In this document: piece by piece, positions 55,001 to 64,000 of the stretch
Layout: every line of letters starts with the position of its first letter
How positions within the stretch are numbered: position 1 is the stretch's first letter
From: Trebouxia sp. TZW2008
Taxonomy: Eukaryota; Chlorophyta; Trebouxiophyceae; Trebouxiales; Trebouxiaceae
Assembly (NCBI GenBank): GCA_002118135.1
Contig: BDIU01000099.1
Location: forward strand, 62,001-126,000
Reading direction: 5' to 3'
Length of the DNA: 64,000 bases
The notes under the pieces: model-generated
Told to the model about the DNA's origin: nothing
Databases searched by the model: none
What the model saw: the letters and a program-made list of their open reading frames with translations, nothing else
Program-made: the position numbers and the translations under genes

Positions 55001-55756
55001 TCACTTGCCAGCTCCTTTCATCTGATCCTGAGCAGCCTTGATCTTGCTATTTGAGCCTACTTGCTGTACAAACTGCTGCACCTTAGGGTACTTCTCAAGG
55101 CTGATGCCTACAAATGGACTCCAGGTGAGGACAACGTACAAATAGATGGTTGCAATCGTCAGCTGCTCTGGATTGAGGAAGCTGTTCTGGCCAATCAAGT
55201 GCTGCTCCACGTAGTTGAGCTTTGTGTAGACGGCTTCTTTGAATTTCTGCTTGGTCGCATCGTCCCACGAGGGGCTGAACAAAGGAGAGTAGGCCTTGTG
55301 TACTTCGCTCCCAATGTAGTTGAACGTATCAATCAGCTGATAGCGCTCAAAGCTCCCAAAGGCTGGAGCAAGCTTGAGGTCTGGGGCTTGATCGGCAATG
55401 TATTGCAGGACGGATGGGCCCTCAGACAACACGCCCTTCGGTGTCACCAACGCCGGGACGTTGCCCTTTGAGTTGACCTGATAGAAGTCCTGTCCTGAGG
55501 CGGTTTTGTGGGATTTGAGATCGACAGTCTCGCTGTCAAACTTCAGGCCGGTGTACGATGCTGCAATGTAGGATGCAGCGCCGCAGGACGCTGGGGAGTA
55601 ATACAGCTTGCCGAGCGACATCTTGATTGGCGATCTGGTAACACAAGATTGAACAGATGCAAGGACGATGAGGACGACAAGAGGCAGGATCGTTTGCGCG
55701 CCGCGATGAAAGCTGCATTGATGAGCACATTGCTGCCATGCATGGCATAATTTCAT
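55001..55756 (-). CDS. beta-class-like glutathione S-transferase
   Basis: A single uninterrupted exon. From the Met at 55621 it is a 206-residue GST: LGKLYYSPASCGAASYIA with the Cys typical of bacterial beta-class enzymes, VNSKGNVPALVTP with the conserved cis-Pro, LSEGPSVLQYIADQ with the glutathione-binding Glu-Gly-Pro-Ser, and an all-helical C-terminal domain. The ORF continues 45 residues upstream and contains a hydrophobic stretch (ILPLVVLIVLAS), which could be a secretory or membrane signal, or simply 5' UTR; I favour the internal Met slightly. Beta-class GSTs conjugate or reduce with glutathione in stress defence. The absence of introns in this intron-dense region and the bacterial class fit horizontal transfer or retroposition. 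Confidence 0.88.
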   Translation of the reverse strand: MKLCHAWQQCAHQCSFHRGAQTILPLVVLIVLASVQSCVTRSPIKMSLGKLYYSPASCGAASYIAASYTGLKFDSETVDLKSHKTASGQDFYQVNSKGNVPALVTPKGVLSEGPSVLQYIADQAPDLKLAPAFGSFERYQLIDTFNYIGSEVHKAYSPLFSPSWDDATKQKFKEAVYTKLNYVEQHLIGQNSFLNPEQLTIATIYLYVVLTWSPFVGISLEKYPKVQQFVQQVGSNSKIKAAQDQMKGAGK

Positions 55757-56295
55757 GGGGAATCCAAACTTGAAGCAGAAGAAGCACTGAAGAGAAAGGA
55801 GTTGTCAACAGCAAATCTGTTCGCTCCATCTCTCTGACTGACCTTTTGGGCACAGTCGGCTTGCCTGCGAGCTAGGACAGGTGCTGTAGCAAGAAGCCGT
55901 TGTTGCTGATCAGCGTGGGGATTTCAGTCATGCTCACAATGCTGCAAAGCTCGAGCTTTCAAGGCTCTATTGGTACACAAGAAGCGGCAGTGGGTTGTTG
56001 GTAACCCCTTTGGCACACATGCACTGCTATTCAGACAATGAGCTCAGTTCATGAGCTCTCATCTGCTGTTCGGAGGCTGCATGCTGCTTGTACTCAGCAC
56101 TGTTTGGGCACTGCTTGACATGCATGTTGCACTGCCTGGGCTGCTGCCCACAAACGCTGCCCGCATTTTGTTGTCAAGTTGATGCACCTGTGCTTGAGTG
56201 TCAAACAGCATCTGCCTAGATCATGAACATTTGCATGAAGCCTGGCCTGGCCTCAGCAGCTGTCAGCATTTCTGCTGTCAAGCTGCTGCAAGGTA

Positions 56296-56478
56296 CAGCG
56301 ATTTCTCTTGTAAATAAATTCGTCAGCAATGTTGTATATCAAGAGTCCTTTCCTTATATCAAATTGTCCAGTCTTACAGGTACCATTGCAGTCAGATCTC
56401 AGTGCTTGGTTTCCGACTGCAATGTCCTTACGACGAGAATGTCCTCATGCTGAGTGTCCTTACAGCAAGAAATCAATG
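56296..56478 (-). mobile_element. short TIR transposable element (MITE), copy C
   Basis: This 183-bp element has CAGCGATTTCTCTTGTAAAT at one end and an inverted, diverged terminus (CCTTACAGCAAGAAATCAATG) at the other. Internal GTCCTTAC and TGCTTGGTTTCC blocks are the reverse complement of copy A. Both ends are directly flanked by TA, the expected Tc1/mariner target duplication. This is the only copy with clean flanks. Confidence 0.8.
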
Positions 56479-56689
56479 TACACCTGAGCTCTTTGGTTAA
56501 GCTATGAGGCTCACGGCAAAGGCAGATGAAGCATGACCTAAACAGCCTGATTGTCACACATCTGGGCTTTGTCATGGCAGAAATTGACTGCAGGGCTTCT
56601 TCAGATGCTTGCAGTACAGTACACTTCAACTGCGGTTACAACTTCAAGGCATGACTACAGCTGACAGTAGCAGTGCTGTATTGCACATG

Positions 56690-57090
56690 TGCTGTGCAGG
56701 GCGGCTTGTGCCTGCCTTTGCACTCAAGTCATGTGGCGGCAGACACACCAGCACAAAGCACAAGCTCAACTGAAGCAGCGCACCTGAGCTCTTGCAATAA
56801 GCTGAAGGCACGCTGCGCTGTTGACGAGCGCAACAAACACATCCAGTGTGACCCCAACAGCCTGATCAAATTACCCTCTTGTACCGTGTCAGAACTCATC
56901 TGACAGGGCTTGTCCCAATTCAGCACTGCTTCTGATGCCTATACTGCGGCTGCAATCACTTATACATGACCATTTGATTGTAGCGTGTGCTGTGCAGTCA
57001 AGGGCAATCACTGCCCGCCTGGAGGTCAAGTCATGCAGCCAGCAGCACACCAGCAAGAAGCACAAGCTCAGCTGAAACTGCGGCAGATTG
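56690..57090 (+). repeat. two-copy direct repeat, ~300 bp apart
   Basis: Segments near 56690-56785 and 56990-57085 share TGTGCTGTGCAG, CAAGTCATG-GGC, AGCA-ACACCAGCA and AAGCACAAGCTCA-CTGAA in order. The parent sequence is not identifiable as an exon of a known gene. Confidence 0.75.
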
Positions 57091-57859
57091 CTAGTGCCTC
57101 AATCTGCTATATGTTGCAGCCAATCAATGCGTGTTGTCAGCTCTGATATGCCTGCAATTGATAACTTGGCATGCGCAATGCAGCAAGCATTTCTGTGGCT
57201 ATGAACCCTGCAGCCACAGTTGGAGCAGGCCTTTCTGCAGCACTGACCTGACATAAAAAGATCAGCTGCAGCTTTGTCTTGTGAAACAGAGGATGAACGA
57301 TGCCGCAATGAAGTTCGAGCTGTTTATGCACTTCCTATCACTGAATCTTCGCCTTGCCATGTGTACATGCATCGGTACGCACCAGATGACAAGCATGCCA
57401 GCACTTGCAAGCCTGACAACTTTGAGCCTCAGCTGATCATCATGACCTGCAATCACAGTGATTGAGGATCATTGACTGTGCTCAGCAAGGTGTCACAAGT
57501 TGCAGCACTTGCATTTTGCCAGACATGAAATGTACTCATTGCTGAGCAAGCGTCTTAGTCTAGCTACTCAGAAGCTGCCGAAGTCCATGCAAAATTATTG
57601 CGGCAAAATCTTGAGCCGGGAAGGCTATGCAAAGCAACAAGGCAAGGCAACAAAATCAAAGAGGAGCATGCCGAGCACGTGTCATTGTAGCACGTGTCGC
57701 ACATGAGCTGACTGGATGTTGACGAGACAGTAAGGATAACACAACCCTTTTACAATGAGCTTCCTCTCCTTTGCGGCCGGGTGCAAGCGCAGACGGGAGT
57801 TGCTAAGCCACGGTCGTGCTGGCTGGCTGAGGCAGAAGCGCTAGCGAAGCTTGTGTTGT

Positions 57860-58697
57860 ATGTCCGCAATGTTGCGGACTCTTCTTCGCACCACTTCTGA
57901 TCGGCAGAACGATGGCAGTACCAAAGGATCCCTTTCAATGCCTAGCTCGCCCAGCTTCAGTGACTTCAGCATGGGTTGTGGGCAAGAAGAGTGTAAGTCC
58001 AAGGACAACAAGGCTGCCTGTGCTGCCTTCTGTCCTGAAACAGCTGCGTCTTTAGTGTACAAGCTTTGTAAGACCTAAGCTTGCAATGCTGACTAGAAGT
58101 GTCCACTTTTGCAGTCCCTGCGGAAGATGGACACTCTCAGTCGGCTCCCGTGGATCCTGCACGGTCACGATGGGCGCGGCACAGCATAGACAACAGCTGT
58201 AGCTTTGGAAGCCGGGGGAGTACAGACTCTGCCAGTTCTTCGGAGGAGAACAGCGACAAACAGAACACAGGTGCGAGCCTGATCGCAAGTTCTCCACGGT
58301 GTGCAAAGGGCAACTTGTTCTGCGCAAACACCGCAGGATAAATTGTTGCTTGAAACAAGTATCGTCTGGCACGACTTGCATGCCAATGTCGTGCTGCTGA
58401 CGATTACGTTCGCCGATGATCAGCATTGCTGATCAGCATTGCTTGCGACCTTCCTGTCACTGACTCTTGTTTATTCACATAGACTCGAGCATCAAAGCGG
58501 GCAGGAGTGCTGGAGTAGCCATTCCTCAAGCTGACCGTGCTTTCCTCAATCACTTCATCCCTGCAGCAGCAAAGCATGTAACATCAAGCACCCCCCCTAA
58601 TGCTGGCAAGCCACCAAGACAAAAATACCCTGAGAAAAAAATCGATGGCATGGACTACTATGAGTTTTGTGAGGTCATCAGGAGCAGCAGCTTGTGA
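57860..58697 (+). CDS. orphan Ser-rich protein, 167 residues
   Basis: Three exons (57860-57992, 58115-58270, 58483-58697) with good splice sites (GTAAGT, GTGCGA; TTTTGCAG, CACATAG) keep phase throughout. The N-terminus is basic and Ser-rich (MLRTLLRTTSDRQ, then SMPSSPSFSDFS). The middle has a basic-Ser motif (RSRWARHSID) of the kind bound by 14-3-3 proteins after phosphorylation, then a Ser/Glu run. The end is basic, then aromatic/acidic (PPRQKYPEKKIDGMDYYEFC). No known domain, signal peptide or membrane segment. A conserved eukaryotic regulator is possible but not shown. Confidence 0.6.
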
Positions 58698-59911
58698 GAC
58701 ATCATCTCAAAAGGTTCAAAGTTCCAAGGCTTCTGAAAATGGAGCTCCGTGTTGTGAGCAGGGATGCGCAGCACACTTGCCCTAGCAGCTGCACCTGCAC
58801 TTCAAATGTATACTAACCTCAGCAGCCTTCAGTTCACCGCTGCTGCCTGGAAACACACCGCTGGTTGGAATCAGTCAAGTATACTCTGCCCCAAAGAGAC
58901 CATGAGAACTCATTCAGTTGTGGCAACAGGCTATCTGCTTGAAGGCCCTTTGCCTGTGCCAGGTTTCAGCACAACAACAGTGCAAACCTCAGGCATTCAG
59001 TGGTGTGGTGTTCAAGGCAGTTTTTGCCGCTGCTTGGCTGGGCAGCGTGTTGCATTTTGTTGGTACTGTAGCTAGAGTTTTTGGTGGAGCCTAAGCTTCA
59101 GGGACAGCAAATATAAGCAAGAGAAGCAGGCTGCATAGTTTCAGCTTTTCCACTGCAAGATGTGTCAGCTGAAACTTGCACAGTATTCATGCAACAAAGG
59201 TAGTAGCCTTACTGTAGATCAAGTAAATGCTGAGCTAAAGTTGAGGCTTTGTGTCGGCAGCCTTTTGTGTGCCTGATTGTGGTGTAGATTATGATGCAAA
59301 GTGCTGATGATGCTGCTAATGATGATTTCGAGTACTGAATCAGGATGAAAGCAAGGTGCCCTTGCAGTCAAATGTATCTTTGTACAACAATGTGATATGT
59401 TATGAAGTTGATGTAAGCTAAGCTGCTTGGGCCGGCCTGTGTCACGTCCGTAATCCAGTCAACAGCACACGATTTGCATTGGCAAGCGATACTGTGCGTG
59501 ACACTCCCTCGCTTGCATCGGCATGTCTAGGAGATGAGCTTGCATGCAATGTCAGCCCTGAACTGTCACAATGATGGAGCTTGGGCACATGTATCGGCAA
59601 TTCACTTGGAAGATACCAATGCTCAATCTTTTACCTTGATGCATAAAGTACGTGGAAACACATTTGTCGAAGTGTGCAGCTGTGCTGGAGCTATAGCTAG
59701 CTGAAACAGACATCACAATGGCCTCAAGTGCGATCGAAGTCTTTCAACGCTGACAAAAATCAAATAAATCAAATTGTAAGCAGACACTGGCATACAGCAA
59801 ACATCAGCTGTGCTGTCGCCAGAAGCAGCATAACGTAATACAATGGTACAAACAGACTGCAAGGTACTGTACTGTGCTATATACATCACAAAGCTGTGAC
59901 CTGAACCGCGA
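58698..59911. other. intergenic region
   Basis: A 103-codon ORF at 58764-59075 has no domain and follows the orphan gene closely, so it is probably 3' UTR. Nothing else is recognisable. The two flanking genes converge here. Confidence 0.5.
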
Positions 59912-62523
59912 TCAAATGCTGTAACTCAAAACATTGATACAAAACCTGCCGGCAAAATTCAAAACATATTGCAACGCAGGTGCAGTTTCATTAAAATTCT
60001 GCTGTTTCTGACGCTTATGCTTGCACAATGAGTGCTGCTCCTTATGCACTCGTGGCAAGAAAGGTACCCTGCTGACAGTTTTGCTGCTAGTCTGGACAAC
60101 AGCTTGATGCTGAGCTTGTGCCGGTGGGTAGTTCTTGCATTTGACATCACCCTCCCCAGCCCTAGATGTTGATGCTGCTGCACCTGAGTCAGTGCAGCTG
60201 TATCCAGTCAATTGCCGTGTGACCGCACTGCTGCAACTGCTCCATGGAAGTGTCAAGGGCAGAGACACTGTGTCTCTGATGTATTGCTTGCCGAGACTGC
60301 TTGTTGCAGCAGCCTCATTTTGCCACAGATACTCAAGTGGTTCATTGATGGAGGAAGTGCTTGATGTGCTGGAGCTTGCGTCATCGTCATCATCACCATC
60401 GTCATCATCGTTGTCATTGTCATCTTCATCCTGGTCTTCATCTTCTTCATCTGTGTCTTCATCTTCATCTTCTTCTGCATCACCTTCCTCTCTAGCAGCT
60501 CCACCCCATCCTCTGGAAGTACACTCAGCATAGTATTATTGCCTGTTGACGATACTAAGTGTGAAACAAATAAGGACAATAGCAGCAACAAAAACAAACC
60601 AGTATGGCATTGACAGTGATGACTATCATGACAAGCATACTATTGGCTTAAACAGTGTGACACAGGTGTAGCCCAGCCAGCTTGTTGGGGCATCACAGTA
60701 AACACTGATACTATCAATGTTGAGACTGCTGCAATCAGGCAGCATACTGAGCATACTGTTGCAGTTTGGCACATGAGATTCAGCACACACAGTGATGTGT
60801 CATATTGCTGAATGAATGAGCCAAACATACTTGCTGTCTGGCTTGCAGCATTTTGACACACAGTCTCATGGCATTTCATTGTTTTGCCTAGACAGGTGAC
60901 GCTATGCAGAGTAAATTTGCAGGAATGCAGCTACAGGGCAGCATACCTCATGCAGCTGTATAATGGGCAGATATTACTTATGCACAGATTGATATTGCAC
61001 TTCAAGAGTGGGCACACACCAAGAGCAGGAGTGCTTGACATCTTTGTGGGTCAGTATCACCAAAAACCATGTCAGTGAGGACTATGATGGTTATGCAAGG
61101 AAGTGTGCATCATTGCAGGCTTTCCAGATCCGTGGGGGCAGCTGTTTGAAGAGCTTGGCTGATGCAGCAATGTTACTAGATCATTGTGCCTGCTTAAGCG
61201 TGTGCAAATATTATACCTGCTAGGCCCTCTGCCCTCCCCGCCATCTTCAGAGCCTCCATGCAGAAGCCCTCCTCCCCCTGCCACTGCCACATTCTGAACT
61301 GAAGCCTCGTCAACATCATCGCTAAGGGCCCCAAATTTGGCCAAAAGAGCCTGTTGCAGGGCAAGGCCCTTACGGGTTTGCCCCTTGCTGTGTGTGAATT
61401 GCAGCGTCTCCAGTTGGGTTGTATGGCAATCACAGCTTTCGCCATGTGGCCGATGCATTGCAGTGGGGTTGCACTTGCTGTTGCTGCTGTGCAAAGCAGC
61501 CCTGATGCAAGTCAGCCGTGCAGACTCTGAAGATCGATCATCAGACTGGGCTGACGCCAAAGGGAAGTGGTGAAGGTGACTGATCCTGAGGCTTGTGCTC
61601 ACCAAGGTGGTGTCGGATTGGCTGGCTGCATCTGCGATGTTGAGGTGTTGTGATTGCGTGCTTGGCTGTTCTGCTGGTTCAGGGCCTAACTGTGCATTGT
61701 GGATGACTGAGTCAAGGTATCTTTCCAGCAGAAACTGCTTGGGTACATCTGCCTTTGCAGGCAGATGAGCTGTGCTGAGATTGTGTTGTTGACTGTCAGC
61801 GGAGTCAATTGAAGGGACATAAGGAAGAGGCATCGGGATACATTGTTCTGCCAGCTGTTGCGTGAGCACTTCGACGATGTCTGGTTTGACAACAGTCCCT
61901 GTGGACAACTGTGCATAGCTGAGACCAGGCGGACATCTGACCAGGCTGTTGTGAGCTACCTCATTGCTTGTGCTGTCAGCATTGATTTGCTGCCCAAGCC
62001 AATTACAGACTTCCAGCTGTCCTCGAGTTGCAGCACACGCAGGTTCCTGCAGGCACTGCTCATCGTTACTAGAAAAGAGAGGACAAGTCTGCGCCGCAAG
62101 CAGTCATGACAGGAGCTTCTGTCTGTATGGGCAGCCAGACTGCTGCTCTAAATCAGCAACCGTTCATTAGTAGCCTGAGATAAGCAAGTGCTTCATGGAC
62201 CTAACTCACTGCACTGGCTACACAACACCACAGGGCAGGCATATTACCTCAGCAGTGACCAAGTCTGCAGATGATGTGCAGTTTCGACTGCATGATCGGT
62301 TGCGGCTGAAGTAACGCTGTGTCACGGAATGGCGAGCTCTCGAAGGTAAGACTTTGCCTGCGACAGTGACATGTTTGATACGCGTGCAAGAGTGTATGTA
62401 CCCGAGGCGAAACGATGTAGATGTTGCCAATGCTGTACCTGTATGTCTGTTGTGATGCCCGTGTGTGCACGACAGCACGGGCTTGGCAAAATCAGACCCC
62501 GCACCGACGCAGAGTAGCATCAT
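59912..62523 (-). CDS. unidentified protein with strongly acidic segment
   Basis: Three exons (62523-62248, 62046-61217, 60512-59912) join in phase for 568 residues. Exon 2 is a single 830-bp frame with SYAQLSTGTVVKPDIVEVLT, FLLERYLDSVIHNAQLG and a Gly-rich end (GGGGLLHGGSEDGGEGRG). Exon 3 opens with a ~40-residue run of almost only Asp and Glu, then a Ser/Thr run, then EPLEYLWQNEAA and a basic tail with KHKRQKQQ. Acidic runs occur in chromatin and nucleolar proteins, but no domain supports that here. The first exon and the start codon are the least certain part. Confidence 0.5.
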
Positions 62524-62699
62524 AGGTCATGCCGTTCTGTGCGTGCGACAATGTGCGGCACAACCGGTCACAACGCCAAGCAAACTTGAGCTTATTGTCT
62601 CACGCTAGGCGAGGCGGACTACTAATGCGCTGGCGGTCGCAATATGCTCTTGTGGTCGTGCCAAAATAGATGAGCCGACGTTGTTCGTCAGTGCTGCTA

Positions 62700-63216
62700 T
62701 TAGTCACCCTCACGATCTTCTTCTTTCAGCAGTTTTGCCTTGCGCTCAGTGCAGTAGACACACAGTTGCATTTTTTTGGCGGGCAGGAACAGTATAGCAA
62801 GCCTGGCTGAGATCAAGCCCTGTTGCAAACACGACCTTCCCATGCAAAGCTTGGGATTAAAGACCGTGAATTGCGATCTCACATTTACTGGTCACACGTG
62901 CATATGACGCTGCTAACGACCTCAAACAGGCCGCTGCAGTTGCTGCCGTGTATTGCTCAAGGTACTGCAAGTGCAAGCGCTTCAAGTTCTCTTGAGTTGA
63001 AGCAACGCATTTTGCATTGAAGCGCTGCCAATCTCAGCACTTGGCTAACCTCAGGAACTCATGCAGGACACTTGCGAAGCTTTCTTTCTGGGCGCCGTAG
63101 GCAAACCCGTATAGCAGTGCCATACGCAGTGACAATGCCACATGGGACCTCGCACGGTCCTCAGTCAATACACAGCCAGGCGTCAATCTCAGCCATACCT
63201 CAAGCACCAGCTGCAT
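62700..63216 (-). CDS. candidate small orphan protein, 89 residues
   Basis: Two exons (63216-63050, 62802-62700) join in phase 2. The first encodes LVLEVWLRLTPGC and ALSLRMALLYGFAYG; the second encodes LAILFLPAKKMQ, a CVYC pair and a charged C-terminus (KLLKEEDREGD). No family is recognised, and it could be the end of a longer gene. A strong + strand donor (GGTAAGT at 63234) just beside it suggests that the first exon of the isomerase gene may overlap this DNA, which lowers confidence. Confidence 0.33.
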
Positions 63217-63314
63217 CTGCCTGGGACGGTAAGTATGCAGCTTAGATTGCTATGGCAGGCTATATGCATCAACAACACGGCTCAACCGCCTTCTGTGTTA
63301 ATCTATTCTTACAG

Positions 63315-64000
63315 CATCACGCATGCTTCAGGCCAAGGGACGCAACAGGAGCTCATGTACAAAGATGAGTGTATACTAGTGGATGAAAAGGATTGCATCA
63401 CTGGACATGCCAGCAAATATGATGTACATCGCTTCACCTCACAGCAGCCACAAGGGAAGCTGCACAGGGCTTTCAGCGTTTTCCTGTTTAACTCGCAAAA
63501 TCAGCTTCTATTGCAGCAGCGTGCCAGCACCAAGATCACTTTCCCTAAAGTTTGGACCAACACTTGCTGCAGTCACCCTCTGCATGGGTACCTCCCAGGG
63601 GAGGTTGACGAGCCTTCTGCTGTTGCTAGCGGAGCAGTTATGGGTGCCAAAGGTGCAGCTGTGCGGAAGCTAGGCCACGAGCTAGGCATTCCTTCGCACC
63701 AGTTGCCAGTCGAAGAGTTCAAGTTTCTGACAAGACTGCATTACTGTGCTGCTGATGAGGAAACCTATGGCCCTCAAGCAGAGTGGGGTGAGCATGAGAT
63801 TGACTACATACTGTTTGTCAAGACTGATGTAGACTGCAAGCCAAATCCTGAAGAAGTTGATGCTGTCAAGTATGTCACACTGCCTGAGCTGCAGTCCATG
63901 ATGCAGCCCACTTCAGGTTTGCTGTGGTCCCCTTGGTTCAGAATTTTGGCCAATCACTTCCTAGATAAATGGTGGGATGATCTAGATCAGACGATACAGA
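63315..64000 (+). CDS. IDI: isopentenyl-diphosphate delta-isomerase (partial, cut by window end)
   Basis: One long exon begins after acceptor ATTCTTACAG and stays open to the window end. It encodes the type I (Nudix-fold) isomerase: DECILVDEKD, HRAFSVFLFN, LLLQQRASTKITFPKVWTN, TCCSHPL with the catalytic Cys, a WGEHEIDYILF segment with the catalytic Glu, NPEEVDAVKYV and SPWFRILANHFLDKWWDDL. The enzyme interconverts IPP and DMAPP for terpenoid, carotenoid and chlorophyll side-chain synthesis; plant and algal copies act in plastid or mitochondria/peroxisome. The missing end should be only a few residues. The 5' exon with start codon and any transit peptide is not resolved; a phase-2 donor at 63234 on this strand is the likely end of the preceding exon. 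Confidence 0.92.

Larger units (their letters stand above)
55757..57859. other. intergenic region with repeats, no supported gene
   Basis: Holds MITE copy C and a two-copy duplication. Minus-strand open stretches near 57137-57331 (PTVAAGFIATEMLAAL) and 56729-56926 (AFSLLQELRCAASVEL) have an exon-like look, but I could not chain them in phase, so no gene is called. Confidence 0.4.

Noticed and set aside
60135..60533. A + strand Ser-rich ORF (poly-Ser)
   Set aside because: It is the antisense of the acidic tract; the minus-strand frame has splice sites and continuity with exon 2.
61930..62100. An LRR-like minus-strand reading (CRNLRVLQLEDSW) as a separate gene
   Set aside because: It is a short alternative frame of an exon whose other frame stays open for 830 bp and splices in phase.

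Overview
Nuclear DNA of a eukaryote, almost certainly a green alga (Chlorophyta; a trebouxiophyte-like genome is my guess, not proven). Genes have many short exons with GT-AG or GC-AG introns, and several products belong to the plant/algal lineage: a twin-arginine-targeted PsbP-domain lumen protein (PPD5 type), a plastid STR11-type rhodanese, the plant-style fused HisI-HisE enzyme HISN2, an AIP2-type RING ligase and isopentenyl-diphosphate isomerase. There is no operon, phage or CRISPR signal. I rebuilt gene models by joining exons where splice sites, codon phase and family similarity agree.

Layout. 1-4.6 kb (+): the 3' end of a zinc-type/quinone oxidoreductase gene, then the rhodanese. 4.6-12.8 kb (-): a poorly resolved stretch downstream of a lesion-bearing protein kinase gene. 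13.8-19.3 kb (-): the AIP2-like RING ligase and PPD5 in tandem. 19.6-28.2 kb (+): a very large aprataxin-like DNA-repair gene with FHA, P-loop kinase, HIT and zinc-finger parts. 28.6-32.8 kb (-): a spastin-like MIT-AAA ATPase. 33.3-36.1 kb (+): mitochondrial ribosomal protein mL43 and an F-box/LRR protein. 36.9-42.9 kb (-): a coiled-coil protein and HISN2. 43.2-53.8 kb (+): arginyl-tRNA-protein transferase ATE1. 55.0-55.8 kb (-): a single-exon bacterial-type glutathione S-transferase. 57.9-58.7 kb (+): a 167-residue orphan. 59.9-63.2 kb (-): an acidic-tailed orphan and a small orphan. 63.3-64.0 kb (+): isopentenyl-diphosphate isomerase, cut by the window end. Four pairs are divergent over 0.3-0.5 kb and probably share promoters (PPD5/aprataxin, spastin/mL43, HISN2/ATE1, and perhaps the last two genes).

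The most striking pattern is in the introns. In at least seven genes, long introns are filled with decaying tandem copies of the neighbouring exon edge together with its splice site. Copies of an exon's 5' part plus acceptor lie upstream of the exon. Copies of its 3' part plus donor lie downstream. ATE1 exon 8 has eight such copies, aprataxin exon 6 has six and aprataxin exon 7 about nine. This suggests introns here grow by tandem duplication across splice junctions while the outermost intact sites stay in use. GC-AG introns are unusually frequent, and a 173-bp TIR element makes up most of one spastin intron and ends next to its acceptor.
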